A stretch of 64,000 bases of DNA from Cristatella mucedo (taxonomy: Eukaryota > Bryozoa > Phylactolaemata > Cristatellidae): assembly GCA_009760855.2 (NCBI GenBank), contig WPIO01000099.1:62001-126000 (forward strand), written 5' to 3'. Within the stretch, counting starts at the first letter, position 1. Each line of letters begins with the position of its first letter. This document shows, in pieces, positions 22,011 through 41,750 of this stretch. The translations under genes and the position numbers were made by a program. The notes beneath the pieces are model-generated. The model saw nothing but the letters and a program-made list of their open reading frames with translations. It was not told where the DNA came from and searched no databases.

Positions 22011-22011
22011 C

Positions 22012-22815
22012 TTTAATAATAATAATGATAATAATATTCTTATTACGCGTGATAGAGCGCCCTCAGAGAACTCAATCTCTTTCTTGGTGCTTTAAATTTG
22101 CCGCAAAGGAAACACGATGGAATGGTTAGTGGTTGGATCCTCGATAAACAACAAGAATAACGTTGTTAGGGGTCACGCGAACAGGATCAGCATGCAAGTG
22201 TTTTTAATATGGCAGCATGCACAGTGCGTCAGCATGCATAAGCACGTAAAAGACGGTTCTCAGGGACGAAATACATTGTGTAATTAATAGGTGCGTTTTT
22301 AGTTTCTTTTTAAACGTGGTCAAGTCAGGGGATGTAATGACGCAAGTCAGGAGTGAGTTTCATGCTTTGGGAGCATACGAACTAAATGCACGGTCTCCAA
22401 GGGATTTCAGATTTTTACGAGGCATGGGTAAACTGCTAGTTTCCGAAAAGCGGATGGTACGATGCTTGGCCTGGTGGGGGAGTCGTTCTAATAGGTAGCC
22501 TAAAGCCAAAGAATGAAGGGATCTAAAAGTGAGTGACAGCACCTTGAAGTCGAGGCGTTGCTTGACTGGGAGCCAGTGCAGGCCGGCGAGCAGTGGTGTG
22601 ATGAGGCAACTGCGACGCTCACGACAGGCAAGTACAGCTGCAAAGTTGTGCACCAGCTGTAAGCGCCTGAGTGCACTGGCCGGTAGACCGCAAGTAGTGA
22701 AACAAGCCCGAATTTTAGCAACGTTAGGTAGCTGAGAGTAGGCAGATCTAATTGCTGATCTGACGCGGTCGTCTGACGAAAGGTCACTTCGGAACAGGAC
22801 GCGTAGATTTTCGTC
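22012..22815 (-). mobile_element. LINE-A, diverged copy
   Basis: A tail with AGCGCCCTCAGAGAACTCAA, family 3' UTR, then RT codons including LHWLPVKQRLDFKVLSLTF and FGDRAFSS-like SLGDRAFSSYAPKA. The 5' end runs into a CpG island. Confidence 0.85.
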
Positions 22816-24360
22816 AGATTGCGCTCGCTCGAGCGCCGGGTTAGGAATGCGTGGAGCGCTGGGTTGGGAGGGCGTGGAGCGCTTAATAGGAAGGGAGGGT
22901 CCGGGTCGAGAAAGGGAGTGAGGCGCCCCCTGTCGGGCAATTCGGCCGGCACGGTGCAAAGAGCAGCACTCGCGGGCACTCAGCCCCACGAATGTCACCA
23001 GCGTTGGATTCGAGAAATTCCTCCGCTAGCGCGCTCGCTACGCCTCCGGCAGCAGCCGCCGCCAGCGCTGAGCCCGGTGGAGCAACCGTATGTGGCCAGA
23101 CCCGGGAGCGCCTGAACGCGCCGCATTGCCCGTCGCAAAATTGGCGCGTGAGCTTTTAAGAGCGAGACCAAGAGAGCGGACGCCGTCGGAGCGCTCGGGT
23201 CGATTAGCGAGAGCCAGCTGCGCGCGCGCGCGCGCACATTCTCGCGCCCAGTAAGCGCGGTCCGCCGGCGCGCGGGCCGGCCGACCGCGCCAATGGGCGG
23301 ATGTCGACCGCCAGGGCTGACCGCGGTGCGGTGGCCGCGTCGCTAAGCGACAGTTGACTCCGGCGCCGGCGACGCCTTCTCGGGGTACCTAACTGGCAAA
23401 GCGTGCGTTTCTGCTTACTCTCGCCGCGGTAAGTCGGATTCCTGCATCGGCGGTTTGGCGCGAGCAGCGCAAATTCTAGGGCGATCGGATGTGGCTGTAC
23501 ACCCAAATTGCGTCCCACTAAGAGGTTGCAGGGGGGGGGGCAGTTTTCGACCGCTCCTGCCCCGGTTAGCAGCAGCAGCTGCAGCCACTGCTGCAGCTGC
23601 CGCCGCGTCTGCTGCCCTCTACCCGCGACGAGGCACGCGGCTTCGCGCTTACTTGAAGACAATCCGAGACTGGGGTCGGAAAAGTTCGAACGGGGACCTC
23701 GCGCGATGCGGATAGGGGTGGCGGGCCGAAACCGAGACTGAGAGTACGCCGCCGCCGGTCCGGCGTCGCGCGCCGCGGCGGGCGTTAAGAGCAGTTGGCT
23801 GGCCGCTGGCAGGCCGCGCTGCTGCCGCCGCCATTCTGCGGCCGCTGACGTCGTGTCGTGGCGGCACGTAGCGCCGACCGCGGAGGCGGGCGCGGGCAGG
23901 CGGGAATGTGGCGCGCGGAGCGTGGCCAGCGGAGGAGCGCGCTGCCTCAGCGTTCGTCGGCAGCTTTCGACCGCGCGGCAGCCCGCGAGCGGCATGCAAA
24001 GGCGCGTGCGCGCGACGATCGACCGGAATTGCGCAGAATGCGAACCGTCGCAGACCCTGCGGCTGATTCGATGTGCCGCAAAGAGCCGACCTTCGGCAGG
24101 ACGGTCACCAAAATATTCGGGAGTCGCCGGGACCCGCTGAATAGCGTGGGGGGGGGGGGTTACAGCGGCACACACGGCGGGGGGGGGGGTTCTATTGACT
24201 TAATGCTGCTTGCCGTTTGACGTCATTGCGGTAGCGTTCGGCTGCGCGGCGTCGGCCCGACAGGCGGGAGCTGGTGAATCTTTCGTGCGAGCTTCCCCCG
24301 AATTCGACACGATTGGTTTCAATAGACGAATTCTGAGTTCTTTTCTCGCGTAGCTACAAA
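22816..24360. promoter_or_regulatory. CpG island 1, candidate promoter
   Basis: About 1.5 kb of GC- and CpG-rich sequence: runs of GCGC at 23219-23236, G tracts of 9-13 at about 23531, 24147 and 24180, and TGACGTCA-like sites near 23847 and 24217. A good 5' splice donor context, CCGCGGTAAGT, lies near 23424-23434 on the plus strand. A 323-codon minus-strand frame here is what GC-rich DNA gives by chance. No coding exon is proven. Confidence 0.45.
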
Positions 24361-24376
24361 GTGACAAGAGGCAAAG

Positions 24377-24566
24377 AAAAAGGAGAGACAAACAGAGAAC
24401 GCGAGAGAGAGAGACGGAGAGAGAGAGATGGGGAGAGACGTAGGCACACAGAGAGATATAGAGAGAGAGAGAGAGGGACACAGAGAGAGACAGACAGAGA
24501 GACAGAGACAGACACAGGGAGAGACAGACACAGGGAGAGACAGAGAGTGAGACGGAGAGAGACTGC

Positions 24567-24598
<32 letters not shown>

Positions 24599-24799
24599 GA
24601 CAGAGGGTGAGAGAGAGAGACAGAGAGAGTGAGACAGAGAGAGAGAGAGAGAGAGACAGCGAGAGAGAGACAGCGAGAGAGAGACAGAGAGAGAGACAGA
24701 GAGAGAGACAGAGAGTGAGAGAGAGACCCAGAGAGAGAGAGGGACACAGAGAGAGAGAGAGACAGAGACAGAGAGATAAAGAGAGAGAGAGACAGAGAG

Positions 24800-24866
<67 letters not shown>

Positions 24867-24959
24867 GACAGAGAGAGAGACAGAGAGAGAGACAGATAGA
24901 GAGACAGAGAGAGAGACAGCGAGAGAGAGACAGCGAGAGAGAGACAGAGAGAGAGAGAG

Positions 24960-24997
<38 letters not shown>

Positions 24998-25038
24998 CGA
25001 GAGAGAGACACAGAGAGAGAGAGAGAGAGAGAGAGACA

Positions 25039-25076
<38 letters not shown>

Positions 25077-25157
25077 CAGCGAGAGAGAGAGAGACAGAGA
25101 GAGACAGCGAGAGAGAGAGAGACAGAGAGTGAGACAGACAGAGAGAGAGAGAGAGAA
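24377..25157. repeat. 780-bp purine tract, (GA)n with GACA variants
   Basis: The plus strand is almost all purine, built from GAGA with interspersed CAGA and CGAGA units. Poly Arg-Glu and poly Leu-Ser frames across it are artefacts. Confidence 0.95.
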
Positions 25158-25197
25158 AGCCGCAGCAGCATTGCTAGTCGCTAGGCGTGCTAGAATG

Positions 25198-25740
25198 GAC
25201 TAATAATAATAATAATGATCCATTTGTATTTCGCCCTCAGAGAACAGGATCTCTTTCTGGACACTTTACAGATGCTGTATAGAAAGCGTTAACAAAAGAT
25301 AGATGGTAACATCCGCAACCAGGAAGGCGTATTGTAGGCAGGTACATGCACATGAAGGACGAATCACCAAGGCTCACCTAACGCTGTAATCAACAAGTGT
25401 GTTTTAAGCTTCTTTTTAAATGTCGTCATGTCAGGTGACGCTGTGATGTGCGTCGGTAGTGAGTTCCAGGCTTTGAGAGTATGGGAACTAAGGCGCGGTC
25501 TCCAACGGTTTTGAGGTTCGTACGAGGTATGGCTAAGCGATTCTAGTCAGAACAGCCAGTTGTACGATTCTTCGCCTGGTGGGGGAGTCGTTCTGAAAAG
25601 TACGCCTGAGCTAGAGAGGGAGGGACCTAAAAGGAATAAACTGAATCTTGAAGTCGGTAAGCTGCTTGACTGAGAGCCAGTGCAAGCCGGTGAGTAGTAG
25701 CGTGCAGCGGTAACTGCGACGCTCACGACCCAAGAGATGC
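25198..25740 (-). mobile_element. Old LINE-A copy
   Basis: A TAATAATAATAATAATGAT tail, then TCGCCCTCAGAGAACAGG. A diverged 3' UTR and the last RT codons follow, with TCTCCAACGGTTTTGAGGTT and GACTGAGAGCCAGTGCAAG. Confidence 0.75.
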
Positions 25741-25754
25741 CGCCCTCAGCCAAC

Positions 25755-25935
25755 TTAATCTCTTTCTGTAATAGTGATAGTAATAATGATAATACAGTTA
25801 ATAAAGCGCACTCAGAGAACTCAGTCGCTTTCTAGGTACTTTACATATGCTGTATATGAAGCATACTATAATTGTATAAGATCAAACGGTTGCTGGTAAC
25901 GCGAACCATGTCGACAAGCAGAACATAGAGGTGGC
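25755..25935 (-). mobile_element. LINE-A 3' UTR fragment
   Basis: AATAATGATAATAC, AGCGCACTCAGAGAACTCAG and CTTTCTAGGTACTTTACATA, then diverged 3' UTR. Confidence 0.65.
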
Positions 25936-25939
25936 ATGC

Positions 25940-26870
25940 AGTAATAATAAAAATAATAATAATGCACTTGATAAAGCCCCCTCAGAGAACTCAATCTCTT
26001 TCTGGGCGCTTTACATTTGCTGAAAATGCAATTGAATGGTGAGTAATATTATGCTTGATAAACAAACAACATGAATAACATGGTTAGGGGTGACATGCAC
26101 AGGGTCTGCATGCAAGTGTGGTTAGTGGCTGCATGCACAGTGTCAATACGCACAAGCACATGAAGGACGAATCACAGGGACCCAATAAATGCTGTCCTAA
26201 ATAGGTGAATTTTTAAGTTCTTTTTAAATATGGTCAAGTCCGGGGATATAAATCGGGAGTGAGTTCCAGGCTTTGGGAGCATACGAACTAAATGCACGGT
26301 CTCCAAAGGATTTGAGGTTTGTACGAGGTATTGGTGGACTGTTGGATTCCGAAAAGCGGGTGGTACGATGCTTGGTCTGGGGGAGTATATCTGAGAGATA
26401 GGCTGAAGACAAAGAATGAAGTGACCTAAAAGTGAGCGACAAAACCTTGAAGTCAATCCGTCGCTTGACTGGTAGCTAGTGCAGGTCGGCGAGAAGTGGT
26501 GTAATGTGGCAACTGCGACGCTCACGGCAGACAAGCCTAGCTGCGAAGTTTTGCACCAGCTGCTATCGCCTGATCGTACATGCCGGTATACCAGTAAGCA
26601 GTGAGTTGCAGAAGTCGAGACAGGATGTCACGGATGCATGGACCAACTTGGACGTGGTATTCTTAGCTAAGCAAGCCCGACTTTTAGCAATGCTATGTAG
26701 CTGAAAGTAGGCAGATTTGACTGTGGAGCTGATGTGGTCGTCTAACGAGAGGTCCCTTCGGAACGTGACACCAGTATCGACCTGTATATGTGGTTAGTGG
26801 CGGCATTCATGGTGTCGGCACGCACACTCACGCAAAGGACGAATCGCAAAGACCCGCTAGCTGCCGTGCG
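25940..26870 (-). mobile_element. LINE-A copy
   Basis: The tail at 25942 and the 3' UTR are followed by minus-strand RT codons with frameshifts: SLTFRSLHSLSSAYLSDIL, then FGDRAFSSYAPKAWNSLP. At about 26775 it joins a second 3' UTR segment (GTATGTGGTTAGTGGCGGC-like), so the locus is a mosaic. Confidence 0.85.
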
Positions 26871-28080
26871 ATTAGCAGGGAATGCCACGGTAAGAATGGT
26901 TGAAGCAGCTCTTTTAGACCTCCGAGAGGGAAATTCGGCCAGAGGAAACAATGCCTCGCTAAACCAGCCTAGACGGAGAGCAGTGCGTAGCCGGGGTAGA
27001 TATCGGCGTTAAAATCGAGCGTTAAGCTCCTTGTGTGCGAGGCCGATAGAAAAAAAGCGGTAGCGCCCGGGCGGCGGGCGCATAGGAAAGGAGAACAGCG
27101 GCGGCGGCGGCTTGGCTGCTGATCATTCTTGGCTCGCTAACCGCTTTACTGCCGGGCGGTTCTACTTCTGCTCTAGTGCGCGAGCGGAGGACGCAGCGTC
27201 CAGCGAAAGTAGGCACGAGAGGTCGCGATAGCCCAGTAGGTGGCCCGGCGCTCGCTGTTCGCGGTTGAGGACCGTCGCTCACGCGATGCAATCTGGTTTT
27301 AACAGACGGCAGGCAAACTCGGTAGAAACACGCTTCGCAGCCGCCCCGGAAAGGTAGCAAGTCACTTTTGGGGAAAGGGCTAGCTCGTCCGAACGGAAGC
27401 GGAAGCTGGTTTTACCGTTCCTCGGAAGACCGCCGAGTCCGGCGCTGAAGGCGCGCCGCCGCCGCCGCCGCGAGAGTACTCGGCCTCTGCATTGAAACGC
27501 GCCCGCTCTCGCAGTCCCGACCGCACGGAGGATTGGACAAAAGATCGGACGAATTGAAGCGCGCTCACCCCATTCAGACCGGTCCCAGTTGAGCGCACCG
27601 ACCATTACGAGCTCGTCCGCCCTCGTCCACCGCGGGACGGTACGACTGGCCGCCACCGCTCGAGTCTCTCAAGCTCCATAAAACCTGAATGAAAGCGGAG
27701 ACGCTCGTCGACGTCAAGCGATCCGAGCGAATTTGAATGAGCTCATACGGGCTGCACGACCTTGCCCTCTTTGCCGCTCTCTCGCTTGCGGCCGCGCGTC
27801 TGAGGGCTCGGACGACGCCGTCGTGCGGGCTCGCGAGCGGGTCCCGATCAGCAGTCAAAGCGGCTTTTGGAGACGGGATCGCGAGCAAATTTTCCTGTTG
27901 TAGCTTTTGCTCTTTCGTGTCGGTACGATGCGGCGTGGAACCGCGGACTCAAACGGCTGCGCTCCGTTGCGTACTCGACCTCGTACAGTTTTTCCGATGG
28001 GTCCAAGTAAGCTCGGCGCTGAGCACTTGGAATCGCTTCCGATGGGATACTTTTTCTTGCATATTTTCTGTTAAGCCATT
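26871..28080. promoter_or_regulatory. CpG island 2, candidate promoter
   Basis: CpG-dense sequence with short GGC and GCC runs at about 27100 and 27456. A plus-strand ATG at 27737 opens a frame starting MSSYGLHDLALF. It reaches a plausible donor, CCAAGTAAGC, near 28010, but no partner exon was found. Function as a promoter is inferred from composition only. Confidence 0.35.
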
Positions 28081-28084
28081 CAAC

Positions 28085-28262
28085 AGCCACGTTTTAAAAA
28101 TTGTGGCCGCAATAGCCCATGTGATAAGGTGCTCCTTATTCGCGCCAAGGTCGTGGGTTCGAATCCTGCCGCGGACGATCCTTTATTGTCTACTGAATGC
28201 GGCAGCGACAGCCGCCGAGGCTCCTCTGGCGCTATACAAACGAGACTGTTAAGTCAGCTAAT
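28085..28262 (+). mobile_element. SINE1
   Basis: The A-box-like CAATAGCCCATGTGATAAGG, then GGTCGTGGGTTCGAATCCTG (B box), GATCCTTTATTGTCTACTGA, GGCGCTATACAAACGAGACT and GTTAAGTCAGCTAA. Confidence 0.88.
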
Positions 28263-28359
28263 ATTTAAACGGGCCACGGTCCGTGAGCATGCTTAGTCGG
28301 AAATTCGTCAGGCACTTTGAGGGGCCAAGCCTCGATTCCGTAAAAGGCAGAGGATAGCA

Positions 28360-28495
28360 GATTTAAACAGCTTCATTTACATCGCGGCAGAAGAGCTGCT
28401 GCAGCTATCGCTTTTGAAAGCTTGAAGCGAGTGATAAAGGACCGCCCGTTGCAAGACTCGTGAACCCACGACCGGGGTCGTGACATGCAAGCGTC
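28360..28495 (-). mobile_element. SINE1, diverged, inverted to its neighbour
   Basis: AAACAGCTTCATTTACATCG, GCAGAAGAGC, AAAGGACCGCCCGTTGCA and CGTGAACCCACGACC are the complement of SINE1 with several changes. Confidence 0.7.
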
Positions 28496-28780
28496 CGACC
28501 CCTTGACACAGACAGGCTTTGCCATAACCGGAACCATTCGTGGCTCGGCCGATTTGAAAAGGCTAGCCGACTCGGGCGCCGAAGCCTCGTTACGCGCTCG
28601 TTACGAGGAGGCCTTTCCGGCTATGTACGCGGAAATAGCGCCGTCATCGCTCGATAAATGCCTTCATTTCCTCCGGAAAGGCGCGCTGTTACAAACGTAT
28701 TGTGCGGCTTCCACGTCCGGTCAGAACTAGGCCGCAAACAAAGCGCTCGTAAATGTGCTAGCTCCAATGCCAATACCTCA
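28496..28780 (+). other. Open frame of unknown nature
   Basis: The 81-codon frame 28485-28730 is rich in Ala and Arg (ADLKRLADSGAEASLRARYE) and could be helical. There is no recognised family and no splice context, and it begins inside a SINE. It also holds the ACTAGGCCGCAAAC repeat shared with 8760. Confidence 0.2.
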
Positions 28781-28784
28781 AGTA

Positions 28785-29440
28785 ATAATGATAATCAAAG
28801 AACTCAATCTCTTTCTAGGCACTTTACATTTGCTGCGAAGGAAGCACGGTTGAACGGCTAGTGGTAGCATGCTCAATAACAACAAGATAATCATGGTTAG
28901 GGGTGACAAGCGCAGGGTCAGCATGCAAATAAGGTCAGTGGTAGCATGCACATTGCCAGCACGCATAAGCTCACAAAAGAGAATCAGTTGGACCCAGGAA
29001 ATGCTGTGATAAGTAGATGCATTTTCAGTTTCTTTTTAATTAGGTCAAGTCAGAAGATGTTGTGACGCCAGTCGGAAGTGAGTTCCAGGCTTTGGGAGCA
29101 TACGAACTAAAGGCACGGTCTCCAAAGGATTTGAGGTTCGCACGAGGTATAGGTCAGATTCCGGAAAGCGGGTGGTACGATGCTTAGCCTGGTGGAGAAG
29201 TAAATCTGATAGGTAGACGCGAGCCAAATAGTGAAGGGACCTAAAAGTGAGCAACAGAAAAACTATAATTCATTTGCAGAGCGCCCCAAGAGAACTTAAT
29301 CTGCATTAAGGCGCTTCACATATGCCTCGGGGTTCGAGCCCACGACCTCAGCCAGACCGTGGTCAGGGCGAGCACCTTAACCGCTGGACCAAACCAGCTC
29401 GGCACCTTGAAGTCGAAGCGTTGCCTGACTGGGAGCCAGC
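28785..29440 (-). mobile_element. LINE-A copy interrupted by SINE2
   Basis: AGAACTCAATCTCTTTCTAG, 3' UTR and final RT codons up to 29260. After the SINE2 insert, RT-matching TTGAAGTCGAAGCGTTGCCT and GACTGGGAGCCAG resume. Confidence 0.75.
29262..29405 (-). mobile_element. SINE2 nested in LINE-A
   Basis: AGCGCCCCAAGAGAACTTAA, GCTTCACATATGCCTCGGGG, TTCGAGCCCACGACCTCAG and ACCAAACCAGCTCGGC are the complement of SINE2 from tail to head. Confidence 0.88.
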
Positions 29441-29639
29441 GGGTCGGCGTGTCTCGAATCCTGACCAACATCCTACCTCGGGGCGCCGGCTCACGAAGTA
29501 AACTACCGTAACGCTTTAAACTACCATAATCGCATAATAAAAGTAATAACATAATAATAATAATAATATTAATAATAATAGCATAATAACAATAGTCGCA
29601 TAATCGCGACAAACAATTATCCGCCATAAGTCGGCTGGT

Positions 29640-30082
29640 TTAGCTGGCGCCGCCATTTCAGCGCCGTGCGAGGTGCTCCTGGCTGGCTGAAGGGGCTGAC
29701 ACGCTACGCGTTCGGGTAGTTAAGGTTGTGAGCGAGCGAGCGAGAGCGAAACCGTTGCGCCCTCGGCGACCGGCCGAGATCGGCGCCGGTCGGCCGTGCA
29801 GTCGCTAATTATTCGCGGCCAAAGTTCGGTCGCCGCACTTTAGTAGCTGTTCGTAGCACGGGGTGGGGGCGGGGCTGGCAGGCGGAGGCGCGTCGATAGA
29901 CGAAAGGACGGCGTCGGCGCGCGCCGCTAAGAATCGAGCAGCGCGCGGCGGCGACGCGGCGTCGCCGCTGGTTCGGCGCCGTCGCCGGTCGCAGCCGCGA
30001 AAGCGCTCGCCGGCCGTAACTCCTAGACGCCTCGCGGCGCTCGAGAGCGTCGTTAACGCGCGTTTGTCCCCAAGGCGTCCAA
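29640..30082. promoter_or_regulatory. CpG island 3, candidate promoter
   Basis: GC- and CpG-rich sequence with GGGTGGGGGCGGGGC near 29860 (GC-box-like). It is cut on the right by a LINE-A insertion at about 30083. No exon is proven. Confidence 0.35.
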
Positions 30083-30775
30083 GCGACCTCTCGTTAGACG
30101 ACCACATCGGCTTCAAAATCAAGTCTGCCTACTATCAGATACGTAACATTGCTACAGTTCGACTTGTATAGATAAGGATAACACGTCGCAGTTGCCACAT
30201 CACACCACTTCTCGAAGACCTGCACTGGTTACCAGTCAAGCAACGCATCGACTTCAAGGTTTTGTCGCTCACTTTTAGGTCACTTCATTCTTTGGTTCCA
30301 GCCTATCTCTCAGATGTACTGCCCCAATAGGCTGAGCGTCGTACAACCCGCTTTTCGGAATCCAACAGTCTAGAAATACCTCGTACAAACCTCGAATACT
30401 TTGGAGACCGTGCATTTAGTTCGTATGGTCCCAAAGCCTGGAACTCCCTCCCGACTTGTGTCCGAACATCCCCTGACTTGACCACATTTAAAAAGAACTT
30501 AAAAACAAACCTATTTAAGACAGCATTTAGTGGGTCCCTGTGATTCGTCCTTCATGTGCTTATGCGTGCTGACACCGTACATGCTGCCACTAACAACACT
30601 TGCATGCTGACCCTGTGCATGTCACCCCTAACCGCGTTATTCATGTGGTTTATCAAGCATGATATTACTCACCGTCCAATACCGTCACTCTTTGCAGCAA
30701 ACGTAAAGCGCCTATAAAGAGATTGAGTTCTCTGAGGGCGCTTTATCAAATGCATTGTTATTATTATTTTTATTA
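30083..30775 (+). mobile_element. LINE-A copy
   Basis: DHI and SAYYQIRNIA-like codons, then a deletion. LHWLPVKQ-type codons follow, then FGDRAFSS and WNSLPTCVRTSPDL equivalents, family 3' UTR and GCGCCTATAAAGAGATTGAG plus an ATT-rich tail. Confidence 0.85.
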
Positions 30776-30944
30776 AGCCGACCGGCGGCTATTTTGCAGA
30801 GGGAAACGGCACCGCGATACTGCCACTGCAGGCAAGGATCAAACTTGCGAATCGGCTGGTCATCGGCAGAGCGGCTGTTTATCGATTGCCTCACGGCGAG
30901 CTGCAAAAATGAGCTTGGACGCAGATTTATCCCTTTCTCTCGCT

Positions 30945-30969
30945 ATGTCTGTCTTTCTTTGTGTCTGTA

Positions 30970-31012
<43 letters not shown>

Positions 31013-31038
31013 GTCACTCTCTGTGTCTTTTTCTCCCT

Positions 31039-31110
<72 letters not shown>

Positions 31111-31135
31111 GTCTCTGTCTGTTTTTCTTGTTCTC
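30945..31135. repeat. (CT)n/(CTGT)n microsatellite
   Basis: TGTC units pass into long CT runs with a CCCTCCCCCC interruption near 31035. Confidence 0.95.
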
Positions 31136-31369
31136 TCCCTCTTTGGTACTACGCAAATGACATAACAGTACTGTTGTTATTGCCGTAGCGGTCGCATCGC
31201 TAAACATTGCGGTTTTCGCTTTAATGGCGTGAATCATATCCAATGGTCTTCCGCAATGAACGCAAACTTTTGTATTTCAGGCCATGTCGCAGCAAGAAAT
31301 TTCAGAAGAGAGCCTTCGTGGTACGTTTCCCAAACCGCGTTGTCAATGGCAAGCGCACTTCCATCTCTT

Positions 31370-31880
31370 ATAGTTTTTCAGTTGCTATGCTGACCCACAA
31401 AGCACGCCGCGGCTTGGCTCCTCCATACTTAGCTGAACTGCTGCACCACTTTCAGCCTCCTCGCGCCCTCAGGTTTCGTATGGACAATAAAATTAGCTGT
31501 TCCATTCCCCCGCTTAAAGACCGTTGGCGACAGAAGCTTTCGCTCTGCAGTTCCTTGACTGTGGAACTCGCTTTCACTATTCTTACGGAACGATGACTAC
31601 TCTCCTGCCGACTATGGCACATCTTTTTCAGCTGTCCTGAGCTACTATTTTCATGCTACTTACTACCTCAACTGCTCTCCTGACTCTGCTATGCTTCCCA
31701 AGTTCTCTTTTTTGCGTGAGATGAAGTTTAATGACTATCGAATGCGCACCGACATCTGCTTAGGCTGTGAGTGTGCTATACAAGACTCTCGTGCGTAACA
31801 CCCACATAGTCTTATGGCTTTGTGGAGTTACAGACGGAGATACATTGCATTACGTTACATTATATTACATTAGCAGCAGT
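31370..31880 (+). mobile_element. LINE-B 3' end
   Basis: The plus strand encodes MLTHKARRGLAPPYLAELLH, then a broken frame. The 3' UTR ends CACCCACATAGTCTTATGGC, GTGGAGTTACAGACGGAGA and several TTACATT units. Confidence 0.88.
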
Positions 31881-32539
31881 CCGCACTACGGCCCTTCTCC
31901 GCCACGTGACTCACGCGAAGGCACATAACCGAGTTGCCCGTGCGGTTAGTGCCGGAAATACCCATCCGGATGACGAGCACCCAGCCCGAGCGCGAATCGC
32001 CTTCACTTTCAGTCTGGCTAGTGGCGTTAGTATCGAAAAGAAGATTTCTAAAAGTAACACCGCATACCAGACTCGTGGCATTGATATGATATAATCTCTA
32101 CTGAATTAAATGAGAAAGTCAGTCCGTCCATCCGTGACGCGGCAAGATTTCGAACAGTACTTCCGGAGTGACGTGGAATAGACCTCTCTGACTCAGCGAA
32201 ACGAGTTCACAGGCATTGAAACCTAGTGTAATGCCATGTATCGCCGTCTGCAACTCAGCAAAGTCGCAAAGACAAAGTTTATGTCAGGCAGGAGAGTTTT
32301 CTTTTGCGCACTCATACCCTAAGCCGCTCTAGGCACGCATGCCTTGCACATTAACCTTGCTCGGCCAGTCAGTGCCTAGAAGAAACGGCTAGAGCGAGTC
32401 GCGACCGGTGCGATTAGAGTGACTGAAAGCCAGACCAGCACGCCGCCGTGATGATTTCTATCGAGCACAAGCTGGCCAAGCGCACGAATGTGACCGAACG
32501 ATCAGTAATTATGTAACAGCGAGCTCAGAAATTGTGCTT
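31881..32539. other. Unassigned sequence with a short LINE-B tail
   Basis: At 32235-32325 a minus-strand LINE-B 3' UTR remnant is visible (CGCCGTCTGCAACTCAGCAA, CAGGAGAGTTTTC). The rest is unrecognised. Confidence 0.45.
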
Positions 32540-32556
32540 TAGCTACCAGTGCGTCA

Positions 32557-32593
32557 ATGCATACTCGGATAACGACGGCGATTCGCGAGCGCG
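32557..32593 (+). CDS. Candidate N-terminal exon of the EF-hand gene
   Basis: An ATG at 32557 opens 12 codons ending MHTRITTAIRER. A possible donor (GCGCG followed by GTATCA) follows at 32594 and leaves phase 1, which is the phase the 32769 exon needs. The donor is weak and phase agreement has a one in three chance of arising by accident. Confidence 0.25.
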
Positions 32594-32768
32594 GTATCAC
32601 TTCCGGTCCGCGCGGTTTGCGAGGCCGGTCGCGCGCGCCGCTGCTGCTCCGTTGCGTCGCTGCGTCGCTCGTGGCCGCCGCCGGCCTGGACGGGACGAGC
32701 ACGAGCTCCGCGTGCTCCGCGCGTCGCTCCGAATTTCCGCTAATTGGCACCCGGCGGTCTCCGTTTAG

Positions 32769-41463
<8,695 letters not shown>

Positions 41464-41590
41464 TACTGTCAACAACCCTGGCCAGCAACCGTATGCTGAT
41501 AGCATCATTCCCCTGAAATTTTTGGACCCCGTCTTCCTCAAAAACCGATATAAATCGCTATAATGGCTAAAACTCTTCGCCGGTGATGAT

Positions 41591-41596
41591 ATTAAA
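41591..41596 (+). promoter_or_regulatory. Poly(A) signal of the EF-hand gene
   Basis: ATTAAA, the common variant signal, lies 128 bp after the stop codon. Confidence 0.6.
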
Positions 41597-41601
41597 GGCA
41601 C

Positions 41602-41607
41602 TTTATT
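41602..41607 (-). promoter_or_regulatory. Poly(A) signal of NMRK
   Basis: TTTATT on the plus strand reads AATAAA on the minus strand, 144 bp after the NMRK stop and only 5 bp from the opposing signal. Confidence 0.7.
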
Positions 41608-41750
41608 AGCAGTCAGTGCAAGTGGCTGTCAACGCTTAATCTCTGACCGGTTTGAGTCGCACTGTATCACATCCGGTGCCTTTGTGTGGTGCCCAGTGCC
41701 GTTAATGACGCCCAGTTTGCTCGCAGGTCAAGTCTCCAAGAGTTTGTAAC

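Noticed and set aside
23204-24175. 323-codon minus-strand open frame in the CpG island
   Set aside because: Pro, Arg and Ala dominate, there is no domain or motif, and overlapping frames are open too. This is typical of chance frames in GC-rich DNA.
24200-25203. Leu-Ser and Arg-Glu repeat proteins of up to 323 residues
   Set aside because: They are translations of the GA microsatellite.
28100-28200. Functional tRNA genes at GGTTCGAATCC motifs
   Set aside because: The same head is followed each time by the same SINE body, arm pairing is poor, and copies are dispersed and diverged. They are SINE heads, not tRNA genes.
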